Shown piece after piece: positions 23,681 to 33,295 of a stretch of 64,000 nt of DNA (its first letter is position 1; the number at the start of each line of letters is the position of its first letter). The position numbers and the translations under genes are program-made. The DNA is from Streptomyces sp. NRRL B-24085. GTDB taxonomy: Bacteria; Actinomycetota; Actinomycetes; Streptomycetales; Streptomycetaceae. The notes beneath the pieces are model-generated. The model was not told the origin of the DNA and searched no databases. It saw nothing but the letters and a program-made list of their open reading frames with translations. The DNA lies in the NCBI RefSeq assembly GCF_001282115.1, contig NZ_LJBR01000040.1:122738-186737 (forward strand), in the 5' to 3' direction.

Positions 23681-26596
23681 CTACTCGAGGAGTTCCGCGT
23701 ACGAACCCATGGCCAGGGCGATGTCGGCCTGGGCCCAGAATCGGTGGTAGGTGAATGACGGCACCGCGCCGCCCTTCAGGTAGGCCTCGATCTTCGACCA
23801 GGCCGGGTCGTTCTTGTAGAACGACCGGATCGAGGCGAAGGTGGAGGAGGAGTTGATGGCGTCGCCGTTGGGCATGGTTCCGGTCCAGCCGCTGGGGATG
23901 TACACCGGGTCGTCGAAGCGGTTGTAGTCCGCCCGGTTCTCCGGTACTGCGATGCCGAGGCTGTCCTGGTAGTTGGTCCACATGCCGTCCAGGAGGGCCT
24001 TGGCGGTGGTGGCGGCGGCGGTGTCGCCGCTGCGGTCCGCGTAGTAGGTCAGGGTTTTGGCGTAGGCGGCGGCCACGCCGACGTCGTTGGTGTAGTCGGC
24101 GACGGTGACGTGCAGGCCGCTGTTGGCGCCGGGGCTGGAGGCGTTCCAGGTGTCGGGCTGGCCCGACCACTGCAACGTGGAGGGGATCTGGTAGGTGCCG
24201 TCCGGGTTGATCGTGGTCTTGGACAGTGCCCACTTGACCCACTTGTCCAGGACCGTCTTGGCCTGTGCGTTGCCGGTCTGCTGGTACAGCTCCGCGACCC
24301 GTTCCATCGACCATGCCTGGAAGCCGAACCACTGGTTGGAGGGCGGGTCGTGGTAGACGGGCTGCTGGTCGTAGTACATGCCGTAGAAGGTCGACTTGCC
24401 GGCCGGGGGCGGTGCGTAGCGGCCGGCCCAGCTGTTGGTCGCGCCGCCTGCGATGGCGCCTTCGTCGGACTGGAGCCAGCGGTAGAACTCCAGCTGGCGG
24501 GTGAGGGACTTGGCCCAGTCGGCTTGTCCGGTGGCGGACTTGGGCTTCAGGTCGGCGTAGGAGCTCAGTGCGTAGGCCGCAAGCGGGTTCTGGTAGCCGC
24601 CGTGGGCGTGGCTGGAGCCGATGCGCCAGGCCCAGCCTGCTGAGGTGTCGGTGGCGCCGCCCCAGGCGTAGTACCAGGACAGCAGGTACATCGAGGCGTC
24701 CTTGCCGGTGCCGGCGGGGCAGGTGGAGGGGCCGACACAGTTGCCGATCTTCTTGAAGTACTTGTCGTACATGGCGTAGCGCAGGTAGTCGCCCATCTTG
24801 GCGGCCTTGCCCACGGTCGCCGAGACGTCGGAGCCCTTGCCCTGTTCCTTGGCCCAGGTGGCGGCCCAGTACGCGGCCTGCACGGCCCGCGCGTCGGCGT
24901 CCGGGGCGTTGGTGAACTTCCACTGCTTGGCGTAGGAGGCGTCACCGGTGAACAGGTCCAGATAGCCGTTCTTGCCACCGTACTTGAACTGGTCGCAGGT
25001 CGGCTGCGGCACCGTCTCCCACACCGACTCCTGCGCGCCGCGCTGGAAGGTGTTGATGTAGGACGGCCCGGTGTCCGTCGGGCCGGCCTCGCACTTGCCG
25101 GGCGAGTTGCCGAAACCGTAGACGTTGTCGACGTCCTGGAGCCAGTGCATGCCGTAGATGTCGTCGGTGCCGTACGCGCTCTTCAGCTCACCGGCGATCG
25201 GGTCGGAACCGGAGGCGACCGACGAGTCCAGCTTCGCCGGGTACTCGTTGGGGGTGTCGAGCTCGGGTGCGTAGGTGGCCGGCTTGGAGGCGTTGTAGAA
25301 GGAATTGGTCGGCTGGTCGGCGTGGGTGGGGATCATGTACTTCTCCATGATCTCCCAGGCGCCGTTGAACTTCGACCAGTCGCCCGTCACCTTGCCGTAC
25401 ATGGCCTGCAGCCACAGCAGGTAGCTGTACGCCTCCGAGGTGGTCTCGTGGCCGTGGTCCGGTGCCTCGACGATCAGTGTCTCCACCGAGTGGTAGGGGA
25501 TGCCCTCGGGGGAGAAGTAGCCGTTCGCCGGATTGGTGATCTTGCCGTACAGATCCAGGAACCGGGCGTCGTATGCCTTCGTCGCTCCGAGCTGGGTGAC
25601 GGTGACCGACGCCTTGGCGTGCCCGGGGGCCCCCGACTCGAAGGTCGCCGCCCCCGTGCCGGAGGAGTCTGCGGTGATGGTCACCTTCTGGGCGGTGTTC
25701 CAGTTCGACGGCGTGAAGGTGAGCGAAGCCCCACCGGTCACCGACAGCCCGGAGTTGCCGCTCGCGCGAGTCGTCGTCACCGTCACGTTCGCGGTCGGCT
25801 GCTTCGACAGCTTCACCTCGTACGTGCCCGTCTTGTCCTGCTGGACGCCCAGTTGGGAGGGCGTGGCTACGACGGACGGGCCTGAGGCGACCGTGATGCC
25901 GACCGGCGTGGACTCCGCGGACGCGCCCACGCTGTCATACGCCTTCGCCAGCAGCGAATGACTGCCCACGGTCAAGCCTGAGGCCGAAAGCGCGTACGGC
26001 GAGGTCGTGTCCGTCCCCAGCAGTTTGGTGTCGTCGTAGAACTCCACCTTGCTGATCGTCGCGTTGTCCGCCGCGGCGGCCGTGGCCGCGAGCGGTACGG
26101 CCTCGCCCTGGGTGTAGACCGCGCCCGCGGCGGGGCTGGTCAGCACGGTGATCGGTGGCTGGTGTGCCCCGTTGCAGACCGTGCCGTTGACCGAGAAGGA
26201 CGTGGGCGCCGCGTTGGTGCCGCTGTAGGTGAACTGCGCCCCGGTGGTGACGGCGGCGCCCGCGGCGATCTTGCCGTTGTAGCCGGCGTCCTTCACGCTG
26301 ATGCTCTGGCCGGACTGGGACCAGGTGCCGTTCCAACCGTTCATCAACTTCTGGTTGCCCGTGTAGCCGTACGTCAGCGTCCAGCCGTCGATGGCGTCCG
26401 TACCGCGGTTGGTGATGGTGACGTCCGTGGTGAAGCCCGAGCCCCAGTCGTTCGTCTTGTAGTCCACGCTGCACTGCACGCCCGCTGCACGCGCGGTCGT
26501 CGCACCCGTGGCCAGCATCGACAGGGGCAGTGCCAGGGCGGTTGCCGTGGCGGTCAACGCCCGCCGAAGAGTTCTGCGTTTGCGTCCGGGATCCAT
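23681..26596 (-). CDS. Secreted GH48 processive cellulase with N-terminal CBM2 and two Ig-like domains
   Basis: A 971-residue exported cellobiohydrolase. ATG 26596 has GGAGGAACC upstream. Signal peptide 1-38 (TTARAAG); CBM2 about 41-141 bounded by Cys42 and Cys141; an Ig-like domain about 147-237 ([12 protein letters not shown]); a second beta-sandwich about 239-337 ([20 protein letters not shown]); then the full GH48 catalytic domain to the C-terminus. The proton donor is Glu388 in [12 protein letters not shown]48 enzymes release cellobiose from chain ends and synergise with GH6 and GH12 enzymes, both adjacent here. A perfect CelR/CebR box lies 54 bases upstream. Confidence 0.95.
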   Translation of the reverse strand: MDPGRKRRTLRRALTATATALALPLSMLATGATTARAAGVQCSVDYKTNDWGSGFTTDVTITNRGTDAIDGWTLTYGYTGNQKLMNGWNGTWSQSGQSISVKDAGYNGKIAAGAAVTTGAQFTYSGTNAAPTSFSVNGTVCNGAHQPPITVLTSPAAGAVYTQGEAVPLAATAAAADNATISKVEFYDDTKLLGTDTTSPYALSASGLTVGSHSLLAKAYDSVGASAESTPVGITVASGPSVVATPSQLGVQQDKTGTYEVKLSKQPTANVTVTTTRASGNSGLSVTGGASLTFTPSNWNTAQKVTITADSSGTGAATFESGAPGHAKASVTVTQLGATKAYDARFLDLYGKITNPANGYFSPEGIPYHSVETLIVEAPDHGHETTSEAYSYLLWLQAMYGKVTGDWSKFNGAWEIMEKYMIPTHADQPTNSFYNASKPATYAPELDTPNEYPAKLDSSVASGSDPIAGELKSAYGTDDIYGMHWLQDVDNVYGFGNSPGKCEAGPTDTGPSYINTFQRGAQESVWETVPQPTCDQFKYGGKNGYLDLFTGDASYAKQWKFTNAPDADARAVQAAYWAATWAKEQGKGSDVSATVGKAAKMGDYLRYAMYDKYFKKIGNCVGPSTCPAGTGKDASMYLLSWYYAWGGATDTSAGWAWRIGSSHAHGGYQNPLAAYALSSYADLKPKSATGQADWAKSLTRQLEFYRWLQSDEGAIAGGATNSWAGRYAPPPAGKSTFYGMYYDQQPVYHDPPSNQWFGFQAWSMERVAELYQQTGNAQAKTVLDKWVKWALSKTTINPDGTYQIPSTLQWSGQPDTWNASSPGANSGLHVTVADYTNDVGVAAAYAKTLTYYADRSGDTAAATTAKALLDGMWTNYQDSLGIAVPENRADYNRFDDPVYIPSGWTGTMPNGDAINSSSTFASIRSFYKNDPAWSKIEAYLKGGAVPSFTYHRFWAQADIALAMGSYAELLE

Positions 26597-26649
26597 GAAC
26601 TGGTTCCTCCAAGCGGCTATGAGCACGGGGAAGCACAAGTCTTGGCCAG

Positions 26650-26663
26650 TGGGAGCGCTCCCA
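26650..26663. promoter_or_regulatory. CelR/CebR-type box upstream of GH48 gene
   Basis: TGGGAGCGCTCCCA, an exact match to the consensus, 54 bases upstream of the GH48 ATG. Confidence 0.92.
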
Positions 26664-26792
26664 TCATGGGGATGAGGGCGGCAGCGGTCAAGGAGCTTGA
26701 AGAACCGAACACACAAAAGGGTTTAGTTCAAAGGAAGTTCAGCCGTACCTCTGGGCAACCGCGCCACTTGGCGCTACCTTCCTTCGCACCAG

Positions 26793-26807
26793 TGGGAGCG
26801 GTTCCCA
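26793..26807. promoter_or_regulatory. Variant LacI-type box with 15-bp spacing
   Basis: TGGGAGCGGTTCCCA has perfect TGGGA/TCCCA arms but five, not four, central bases. It may be a weak or degenerate CelR/CebR site between the divergent GH48 and GH6 genes. Confidence 0.55.
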
Positions 26808-27225
26808 TCAGTCGACGCGCCGGACACGGTGCGCCACACTGCGAGGAGTCGCTCATGCGACACCCCCCACGTTCATTTCTCCACGTCACCGCACGCGCTG
26901 AACACGCTCGTCGCCACAGCGGTGGTCCCCATGACCCGGCCTCCGGGAGCAACGCACCGCCGCAGGGCGGACGCGCCGTGGCCGATCAGCGGGACCTCGG
27001 CTTCCAAGCATCGGTGGTGAACCCCAACGCCCTGCGCACGTCCGGCAGTCGGCGACCGGCCGCCGGCCTTCACCGGCGATGCGTCACGAACGACAGCTGG
27101 TCGGGCTTGGTCTTGACCGACGCGAGTGTCGGCTCGGACGCTCCTGCCGCCTGAGTGGATGCCTTCGACGCTCCGACAACGCTCGAACTCGGGGGCGCCG
27201 CCCGCTCCACCCGTTGAACTCCGAT

Positions 27226-27240
27226 TGGGGAGCGCTCCCA
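27226..27240. promoter_or_regulatory. CelR/CebR-type box upstream of GH6 gene
   Basis: TGGGGAGCGCTCCCA contains the perfect core GGGAGCGCTCCC at 27228-27239, with one extra G on the left. It is the closest such box to the GH6 gene. Confidence 0.8.
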
Positions 27241-27416
27241 AAACGAGTTCTCCCGTGGGCCTCGTGGCCAGAGCACCGACCGTCAGCCGACGGCTGTTCT
27301 GAGCCGTCCCTGACCTTCGCCACGAGGCCACGTCGACCCGTTCGCATCACGGTGCACGATCACCTGCGCGTGCTCAATCAGCGGAGAAATCCTCCAACCA
27401 GAAGGAACCCGTCATC

Positions 27417-29165
27417 ATGAGTCGCACCAAAACCTCATTGCTCGCAGCGCTCGCGCTGCTCAGCGGGACCTCGGCGGCCGCACTCGTCTCGGCGCCCGCC
27501 GGCGCCGTCGCGGCGGCCGCGCCCTGCACGGTGGACTACAAGGTGCAGAACCAGTGGGACACCGGCTTCACCGCCGCCGTCACGATCACCAACAACAGCG
27601 CCGCCAAGTCGAGTTGGTCGCTGAAGTGGTCGTACGCCGGTAATCAGAGGATCAGCAACGGCTGGAACGCGAAGGTCAGCCAGAGCGGCACTTCTGTGAC
27701 GACCGCCAACGAGAGCTACAACGGCACGCTCGCCACCGGAGGTTCGGTCGGCTTCGGTTTCCAGGCGTCCTACAGCGGGACCAACGCGATTCCGGCCACG
27801 TTCACCCTCGATGGCGTGACCTGCAACGTCGACGGCGGCGGGCCGACCGACCCGGGACCCACGGACCCGGGGCCCACCGATCCGGGACCGACGGATCCGG
27901 GCCCGGGCGGTCCGAAGGCCGCCAACCCGTACGTGGGCGCGAAGGTCTACGTGAACCCGGAGTGGTCGGCGAAGGCTGCCGCCGAACCGGGCGGCAGCCG
28001 CATATCGAACCAGCCCACCGCCGTGTGGCTGGACCGCATCGCCGCCATCAACGGCGTGAACGGCGGCATGGGGCTGCGCGCCCACCTGGACGAGGCGCTG
28101 ACGCAGAAGGGCAGCGGTGAACTCGTCGTCCAGCTGGTCATCTACGACCTGCCGGGCCGTGACTGCGCCGCCCTCGCCTCCAACGGCGAACTGGGACCGA
28201 ACGACCTCGACAAGTACAAGAGCCAGTACATCGACCCGATCACGTCGATCCTCTCCGACGCGAAGTACGCGGGCCTGCGGATCGCCACCGTCATCGAGCC
28301 CGACTCGCTGCCCAACCTGGTCACCAACGCCGGTGGCACCAACACCACCACCGACGCGTGCGTGACGATGAAGAGCAACGGCAACTACGAGAAGGGCGTC
28401 TCCTACGCTCTCGACAAGCTCGGTGCCCTCGCCAACGTGTACAACTACATCGATGCCGGCCACCATGGCTGGCTGGGCTGGGACAGCAACCTGGGCCCGT
28501 CCGTGCAGGAGTTCGCCAAGGTCGCCACGACCAACGGCGCGAGCGTGAGCGACGTGGCCGGTTTCATCGTCAACACCGCGAACACCAGCCCCACCAAGGA
28601 GCCGTACTACAAGGTCACCGACATGGTGAACGGCCAGACCGTGCGCCAGTCGAAGTGGGTGGACTGGAACCAGTACGTGGACGAGCAGTCCTTCGCCCAG
28701 GCGTTGCGGGACAAGCTGGTCGCGGCCGGGTTCGAGTCGGGTCTCGGCATGCTGATCGACACCTCGCGCAACGGCTGGGGCGGCACCGCGCGGCCCACCA
28801 AGGCGGGCCCGACGACCTCCGTCGACGACTACGTCAACGGCAGCCGCATCGACCGGCGCATCCACGCCGGCAACTGGTGCAACCAGAGCGGCGCGGGGAT
28901 CGGCGAGCGGCCCACCGCGGCCCCGGCCACCGGGATCGACGCCTATGTGTGGGTCAAGCCGCCGGGGGAGTCCGACGGCTCCAGCTCTGCCGTGCCCAAC
29001 GACGAGGGCAAGGGCTTCGACCGCATGTGCGATCCCACCTACGGCGGCAACGCCCGCAACGGCAACAACCCCACCGGGGCCCTGCCGAACGCGCCGGTGG
29101 CCGGCCACTGGTTCCCCGCCCAGTTCCAGCAGTTGATGCAGAACGCCTACCCGCCGCTGCCGTAG
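27417..29165 (+). CDS. Secreted GH6 cellulase with N-terminal CBM2
   Basis: A 582-residue exported cellulase. Signal peptide 1-35 (SAPAGAVAAAA); CBM2 37-136 with Cys37 and Cys136; a PTDPG repeat linker 139-168; GH6 domain 169-582. VIYDLPGRDC places one catalytic-site Asp at 249 and VIEPDSL places the proton donor at Asp296, matching Asp175 and Asp221 of Trichoderma Cel6A. The long C-terminal loops (GERPTAAPATG, NNPTGALPNAP) suggest an exo-acting, non-reducing-end cellobiohydrolase rather than a short endoglucanase. It is divergent from GH48, with LacI-type boxes between them. A large hairpin follows. Confidence 0.95.
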   Translation: MSRTKTSLLAALALLSGTSAAALVSAPAGAVAAAAPCTVDYKVQNQWDTGFTAAVTITNNSAAKSSWSLKWSYAGNQRISNGWNAKVSQSGTSVTTANESYNGTLATGGSVGFGFQASYSGTNAIPATFTLDGVTCNVDGGGPTDPGPTDPGPTDPGPTDPGPGGPKAANPYVGAKVYVNPEWSAKAAAEPGGSRISNQPTAVWLDRIAAINGVNGGMGLRAHLDEALTQKGSGELVVQLVIYDLPGRDCAALASNGELGPNDLDKYKSQYIDPITSILSDAKYAGLRIATVIEPDSLPNLVTNAGGTNTTTDACVTMKSNGNYEKGVSYALDKLGALANVYNYIDAGHHGWLGWDSNLGPSVQEFAKVATTNGASVSDVAGFIVNTANTSPTKEPYYKVTDMVNGQTVRQSKWVDWNQYVDEQSFAQALRDKLVAAGFESGLGMLIDTSRNGWGGTARPTKAGPTTSVDDYVNGSRIDRRIHAGNWCNQSGAGIGERPTAAPATGIDAYVWVKPPGESDGSSSAVPNDEGKGFDRMCDPTYGGNARNGNNPTGALPNAPVAGHWFPAQFQQLMQNAYPPLP

Positions 29166-29166
29166 C

Positions 29167-29216
29167 GGCCCGCCCGCCTGGGTGCGCCCTCACGGAAGGG
29201 AGCGCCCCGGCGGGCC
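29167..29216. terminator. Hairpin downstream of GH6 gene
   Basis: GGCCCGCC and GGCGGGCC enclose a second, imperfect stem (GGTGCGCCCTC with GGGAGCGCCCC). The structure begins right after the GH6 TAG. Confidence 0.75.
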
Positions 29217-29333
29217 ACACCCCCTGCCGGATGTCTTGCCGGGGCTCAGTACATGGGCCCCGGCGCGGGCATTCGCTTCCTCTTGCTTGACGTGTTCCGC
29301 ACAACCTGAGTAGGGTCCCCGAAATCCGTGCTT

Positions 29334-29347
29334 TTGAAACGTTTCAA
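29334..29347. promoter_or_regulatory. Perfect palindrome TTGAAACGTTTCAA upstream of GH78 gene
   Basis: A perfect 14-bp palindrome with central CG ends 15 bases before the GH78 GTG. It has the form of a LacI-family operator and differs from the cellulase boxes, so a different, probably rhamnose-linked, repressor is expected. No such regulator gene is in the window. Confidence 0.8.
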
Positions 29348-29361
29348 GCAATGGAGATGCC

Positions 29362-32300
29362 GTGCTCCGCAAACGCGCGTTCCTGTCCGGACTCCTCAGG
29401 GGCTTCGTCATATTCACGGTGGCGGCAGGAGCGGCCCTCCTGCCGGCTTCGGTGTCCCCCGCGACCGCGGCAGCGCCGGATGCGCCGTTCGCCGTGAAGG
29501 CATTGACCACCAACGGCCGGGTGAACCCGTTGGGCATCGGCGGTGAGGACCCGGTCTTCGGCTGGCAGTCGATGTCGGCCCGACGCGCCACATCGCAGCG
29601 GGCCTACCAGATCCAGGTGGGGCGTACACCGGGGTCGGCCGATGTGTGGTCGTCGGGCAAGGTGGCCTCCGACCGCCAGGTCGACGTCAGGTACGGCGGT
29701 CCCGGCCTCAAGGCGGCCACGCGCTACTACTGGCGCGTCCGGGCCTGGGACGACAGGGGAGCAGCGACCCGGTGGAGCACGGGCGCGTACTTCGAGACCG
29801 GCCTGCTGCACCCCGGCGACTGGGACGATACCCGGTGGATCACGCGTCCCGCGGCTCCGAGCGAGCTGGACAAGTGGACCGACTACACGGCCACGGTCGA
29901 CTTCAAGCTCGACAGCGCCGCCTTCGGCATGTTCCTGCGCGCCCCTGATACGAGCAACGGCTACATGTGGCAGTTCAGCGTCACCGGGCCGACCCCGATG
30001 CTGAGACTGCACAAGCAGGTCAACGGCGGCTACTCCTTGCTCCAGGAGGTGGATCTCGCCCCTTACGGATTCACCGACGAGGGCCTCCTCACCGGCCGGC
30101 ACAGCGTCCGCTACGACGTGACGGGCAGCACCATCAGCACGACCCTCGACGGCAAACCGGTCAACACCTTCACCGACTCCACCTTCCCGAAGGGCTACCT
30201 CGGCTTCCGCACGCACGCGTGCTGCAGCGAGAAGGGCACGGTCTACGACGTCGTGGTCACCGGCGCCGACGGCAGCACGCTGCTGAACACCGACTTCGCC
30301 TCCGGGCGCAATCCGTTCACCGGCGGTGACATCGTCGACTCCGCCCTAGTGGTGTCCGGCACCACCGACGCACTGTACGCACCCCCGTCCCGCCCGCTGC
30401 CGCTGCTGCGCAAGGACTTCGCCACCGAGACCGGCAAGAAGGTCGCCTCCGCACGGGTCTACGCCTCGGCACTGGGGATCTACCAGCTGGAGCTCAACGG
30501 ACAGCGGGTCGGTGACCAGGTGCTCGCCCCGGGCTGGACGAACTACCACCAGCGCATCCAGGCCCAGACCTACGACGTGACCGAACTGCTCGCCGACGGC
30601 GACAACGCGATCGGCGCCTCCCTGGCAGACGGCTGGTGGTCCGGCAAGGTCGGGCTCGGCTGGAGCCGTCAGTACGGAGACGCCCCCGCTCTGGTGGCCA
30701 AGGTACGCATCGCCTACACCGACGGTTCTGTCCAGTGGATCGGCACGGACGGTTCCTGGAAGACGTCGGAGGGACCCTACGTGAAGGCCGACCTCCAGGA
30801 CGGCGAGACCTACGACGCCCGCTTGCAGCCGTCGGGCTGGAGCCGGCCGGGATTCGACGACACACGGTGGGTCCCCGCCGTGACCGTCGAGTCGCACACC
30901 GCACTCCTGGTCCCGCAGACCGACGAGCCGGTGCGTGAGACCCAGGTGCTCAAGGCCCGGAAGATGACCGAACCCGCCACCGGCACCTACGTCTACGACC
31001 TCGGCCAGAACATGGTCGGCGTGTCCAGGCTGACTCTCACCGGTGCTGCCGGACAGACCGTCAGAATCCGCTACGCGGAAGTGCTCAACAAGAACGGCAC
31101 CCTCTACACCGACAACTTCCGCACGGCCAAGGTCACCGACCGCTTCACGTTCGCCGAGACCGGAACGTCGACGTACGAGCCCACCTTCACCCAACACGGC
31201 TTCCGCTACGTCGAGATCACCGGAGTGACCGAGCCTCCCGCGCTCTCCGACGTCAAGGGCGTCGTATGGGGATCCGATCTCGCCCGTACCGGCACCCTCA
31301 AGACCTCGGACGGCATGCTCGACCAACTGGTGAGCAACATCTCCTGGAGCCAGCGAGGCAACTTCCTGTCCATTCCCACCGACACCCCGGCCCGCGACGA
31401 GCGCCTGGGCTGGACGGGAGACATCAGCCTGTTCGCACCGACCGCCAACTACCTCGTCGACACCCGCGCGTTCCTGTCCCACTGGATGACGGACGTGCGC
31501 AACTCCCAGTACGCCAACGGTGACCTGCCCGCGGTCGTGCCGACGCCACAGGGGCAGTTCGGCGACAGCGGTGTCGGCTGGGACGACGTGATGATCACCG
31601 TGCCGTACCACGTGTGGCACTCCTACGGCGACACCCGCATCCTGCGCGAGAACTACTCCGCCATGCGGAAGTTCTTCCAGTTCGTGCGCGACAGCGCCGG
31701 ACCGGACCTGCTCGAACCCGGGCGCACCACCTTCTTCACCAATGACTGGCTGAACCTCGACGACCCGACCGAGCAGGGCATCCTGGGCACGGCCTATTTC
31801 GCCGAGGACGCCCGCATGATGGCCGAGGTCGCCAAGGCCCTGGGTGACGATGCGGCGGCCGCCGACTACCGCAAACTCTCCGCCGACATCCGCGCCGCCT
31901 TCACCAAGGCCTACGTCGCAGAGGACGGCACCGTGAAGGGCAACTCGCAGACCGGATACGCGATGGCCCTCGCCATGGATCTCGTCACGGACCCCGCGCT
32001 GGTCGAGAAGGTCGGCGGGAAGTTCGTGGCCAAGCTGGCGGTCACCGACCACCACCTGCGCACCGGGTTCATCGGTACGCCGTTGCTGCTGCCGGCGCTG
32101 AGCAGGATCGGCAGGGACGACCTGGCGTACAGGATGCTGCTGCACACGGACTACCCCTCGTGGGGGTACGAGGTCGTCAACGGCGCCACCACCATGTGGG
32201 AGCGCTGGAACTCGATCATGCCCGACGGCAGCTTCGGCCCGGTCGAGATGAACTCCTTCAACCACTACGCCTACGGCGCCGTGGGCGACTGGATGTTCCA

Positions 32301-32667
32301 GAACATCGGCGGTCTCTCCGCGATCGAGCCCGGCTACAAGCGTTCCCGGATCGCGCCGACGCCCGGCGGGAACCTGACGGAGGGCTCCGGGAGCCTCAAG
32401 ACCGTGTACGGCCTGCTGTCGTCGCGTTGGGACACCGACCACGGCCGCTTCGCTCTGCGGGTGACGGTTCCGGTGAACACGGTCGCGGAGGTCCACGTCC
32501 CGGCCGGGAACCGTTGGGCGGTCACTGAAGGCGGCCGTCCGGCCGGCGACGCCAGGGGCGTGCGGTTCCTGCGGATGGAGCACGGGAATGCCGTGTTCGA
32601 GGTCGGATCGGGGTCCTACAGCTTCGGCGTCGACACCCGTCTCGGACGCCTGGCCCAGGCCGGATGA
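29362..32667 (+). CDS. Secreted GH78 alpha-L-rhamnosidase
   Basis: A 1101-residue exported enzyme. GTG 29362 has ATGGAG a few bases upstream; nearby ATGs are out of frame. A signal peptide of about 36 residues ends TAAAPD. Domain order is typical of large GH78 proteins: an Ig-like domain, an inserted concanavalin-like sandwich (about 150-330, LGFRTHACCSEKG), jelly-roll domains, then the (alpha/alpha)6 barrel from about 660 with TDTPARDERLGWTGD and the C-terminal sandwich (NHYAYGAVGDWMFQ). It removes terminal alpha-L-rhamnose from pectin-derived glycans or flavonoid glycosides. It appears monocistronic under its own LacI-type box. Confidence 0.94.
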   Translation: MLRKRAFLSGLLRGFVIFTVAAGAALLPASVSPATAAAPDAPFAVKALTTNGRVNPLGIGGEDPVFGWQSMSARRATSQRAYQIQVGRTPGSADVWSSGKVASDRQVDVRYGGPGLKAATRYYWRVRAWDDRGAATRWSTGAYFETGLLHPGDWDDTRWITRPAAPSELDKWTDYTATVDFKLDSAAFGMFLRAPDTSNGYMWQFSVTGPTPMLRLHKQVNGGYSLLQEVDLAPYGFTDEGLLTGRHSVRYDVTGSTISTTLDGKPVNTFTDSTFPKGYLGFRTHACCSEKGTVYDVVVTGADGSTLLNTDFASGRNPFTGGDIVDSALVVSGTTDALYAPPSRPLPLLRKDFATETGKKVASARVYASALGIYQLELNGQRVGDQVLAPGWTNYHQRIQAQTYDVTELLADGDNAIGASLADGWWSGKVGLGWSRQYGDAPALVAKVRIAYTDGSVQWIGTDGSWKTSEGPYVKADLQDGETYDARLQPSGWSRPGFDDTRWVPAVTVESHTALLVPQTDEPVRETQVLKARKMTEPATGTYVYDLGQNMVGVSRLTLTGAAGQTVRIRYAEVLNKNGTLYTDNFRTAKVTDRFTFAETGTSTYEPTFTQHGFRYVEITGVTEPPALSDVKGVVWGSDLARTGTLKTSDGMLDQLVSNISWSQRGNFLSIPTDTPARDERLGWTGDISLFAPTANYLVDTRAFLSHWMTDVRNSQYANGDLPAVVPTPQGQFGDSGVGWDDVMITVPYHVWHSYGDTRILRENYSAMRKFFQFVRDSAGPDLLEPGRTTFFTNDWLNLDDPTEQGILGTAYFAEDARMMAEVAKALGDDAAAADYRKLSADIRAAFTKAYVAEDGTVKGNSQTGYAMALAMDLVTDPALVEKVGGKFVAKLAVTDHHLRTGFIGTPLLLPALSRIGRDDLAYRMLLHTDYPSWGYEVVNGATTMWERWNSIMPDGSFGPVEMNSFNHYAYGAVGDWMFQNIGGLSAIEPGYKRSRIAPTPGGNLTEGSGSLKTVYGLLSSRWDTDHGRFALRVTVPVNTVAEVHVPAGNRWAVTEGGRPAGDARGVRFLRMEHGNAVFEVGSGSYSFGVDTRLGRLAQAG

Positions 32668-32735
32668 ATCGCCGGACAGTTGCGTTCCCTACTGGCTTGG
32701 TCCGCGGTATCACGATACCCAGCACGAATCGCTGG

Positions 32736-33150
32736 CGGAACTGCCCTGCTTCCGGGACGAGTTCTGCTCCTGCCGCACCGCTCGTTCGGATGCGTCGTTC
32801 GAGCTTGCCGACGCGGTTCGTGCGCGGACGGGCTGGTGAGGTCAATGGCGGAGGTGTCGCTGGTGGGGTGAACACCGCCGCGGTCGCGGAGGGCTCTGCG
32901 CCGCCGACTCAAGTGCCAGGGTCGAAGTCGATCGGCTGCGGCGGGCCCTGGCCCCGTTGCTGCTGCCGCGGGCAAGCACGTGACATCGACGGCCGGGACA
33001 AGCCGGCCGGACCGTGGCCGGACGCCGGATCCTGTGCCACACCTGCGGCCGGGGCAAGGACCAGCACATTCCCGTTCCCGGATGGCTGTACCCGATCATG
33101 TGCGCGTTGGAGGCCGGCCGCAGTCAGGACCGTCCCGCTGAGACGCTCTG
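32736..33150 (+). pseudogene. Decayed transposase (multiple frameshifts)
   Basis: Successive plus-strand frames give ELPCFRDEFCSCRTAR with FELADAVRA, then ADGLVRSMAEVSLVG, EHRRGRGGLCAA with VEVDRLRRALAP, and ILCHTCGRGKDQHIPVPGW with ALEAGRS. This order matches an actinobacterial transposase family with N-terminal LPSFRREF...LFELCDAVLCADGPV, RRGHG and a downstream CH.YGRGK...PGW block. At least three frameshifts or stops break it. No terminal inverted repeats were found. The match is from memory of the family, not a search. Confidence 0.65.
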
Positions 33151-33159
33151 CGTCTGGCA

Positions 33160-33290
33160 CCTCGGGACGGCTCCGCCACCGCAAGCCGGCCCGCACCCAC
33201 GTCCAGTGTGTCCTCGCCGCGATGGCCTGCAACGTCGCGCGCGTCACCGGCCGGATCGACACCACGCCCGGGCCACGCACTTCCGCACTC
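33160..33290 (+). pseudogene. Remnant of transposase C-terminus (IS1182/IS5-like)
   Basis: RLRHRKPARTHVQCVLAAMA followed by CNVARVTG resembles the end of DDE transposases (RYRGLAKTHVQNVLTA.A.N..R). Only this tail survives, right after the other transposase remnant and before the ATPase gene stop at 33296. It could be the real 3' end of the same element. Confidence 0.55.
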
Positions 33291-33295
33291 TGTGC

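Larger units (their letters stand above)
26597..27416. promoter_or_regulatory. 820-base divergent control region of GH48 and GH6 cellulase genes
   Basis: No convincing gene lies here. It contains three LacI-type boxes: 26650-26663, 26793-26807 and 27226-27240. The last lies 177 bases before the GH6 ATG, which implies a long leader or a further promoter. Short open frames inside are poorly biased and were not accepted. Confidence 0.75.

Noticed and set aside
26840..27160. Small genes in the GH48-GH6 divergent region
   Set aside because: The frames are Arg/Pro/Ser-rich, lack ribosome sites and overlap regulatory boxes.
27841..27910. Tandem DNA repeat in the GH6 gene
   Set aside because: It encodes the PTDPG linker between CBM2 and the catalytic domain, a normal cellulase feature.
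30346..32583. 745-codon open frame on the minus strand
   Set aside because: It lies entirely opposite the GH78 gene; the plus frame has clear domains and signal peptide, and the minus frame is a GC3 shadow.
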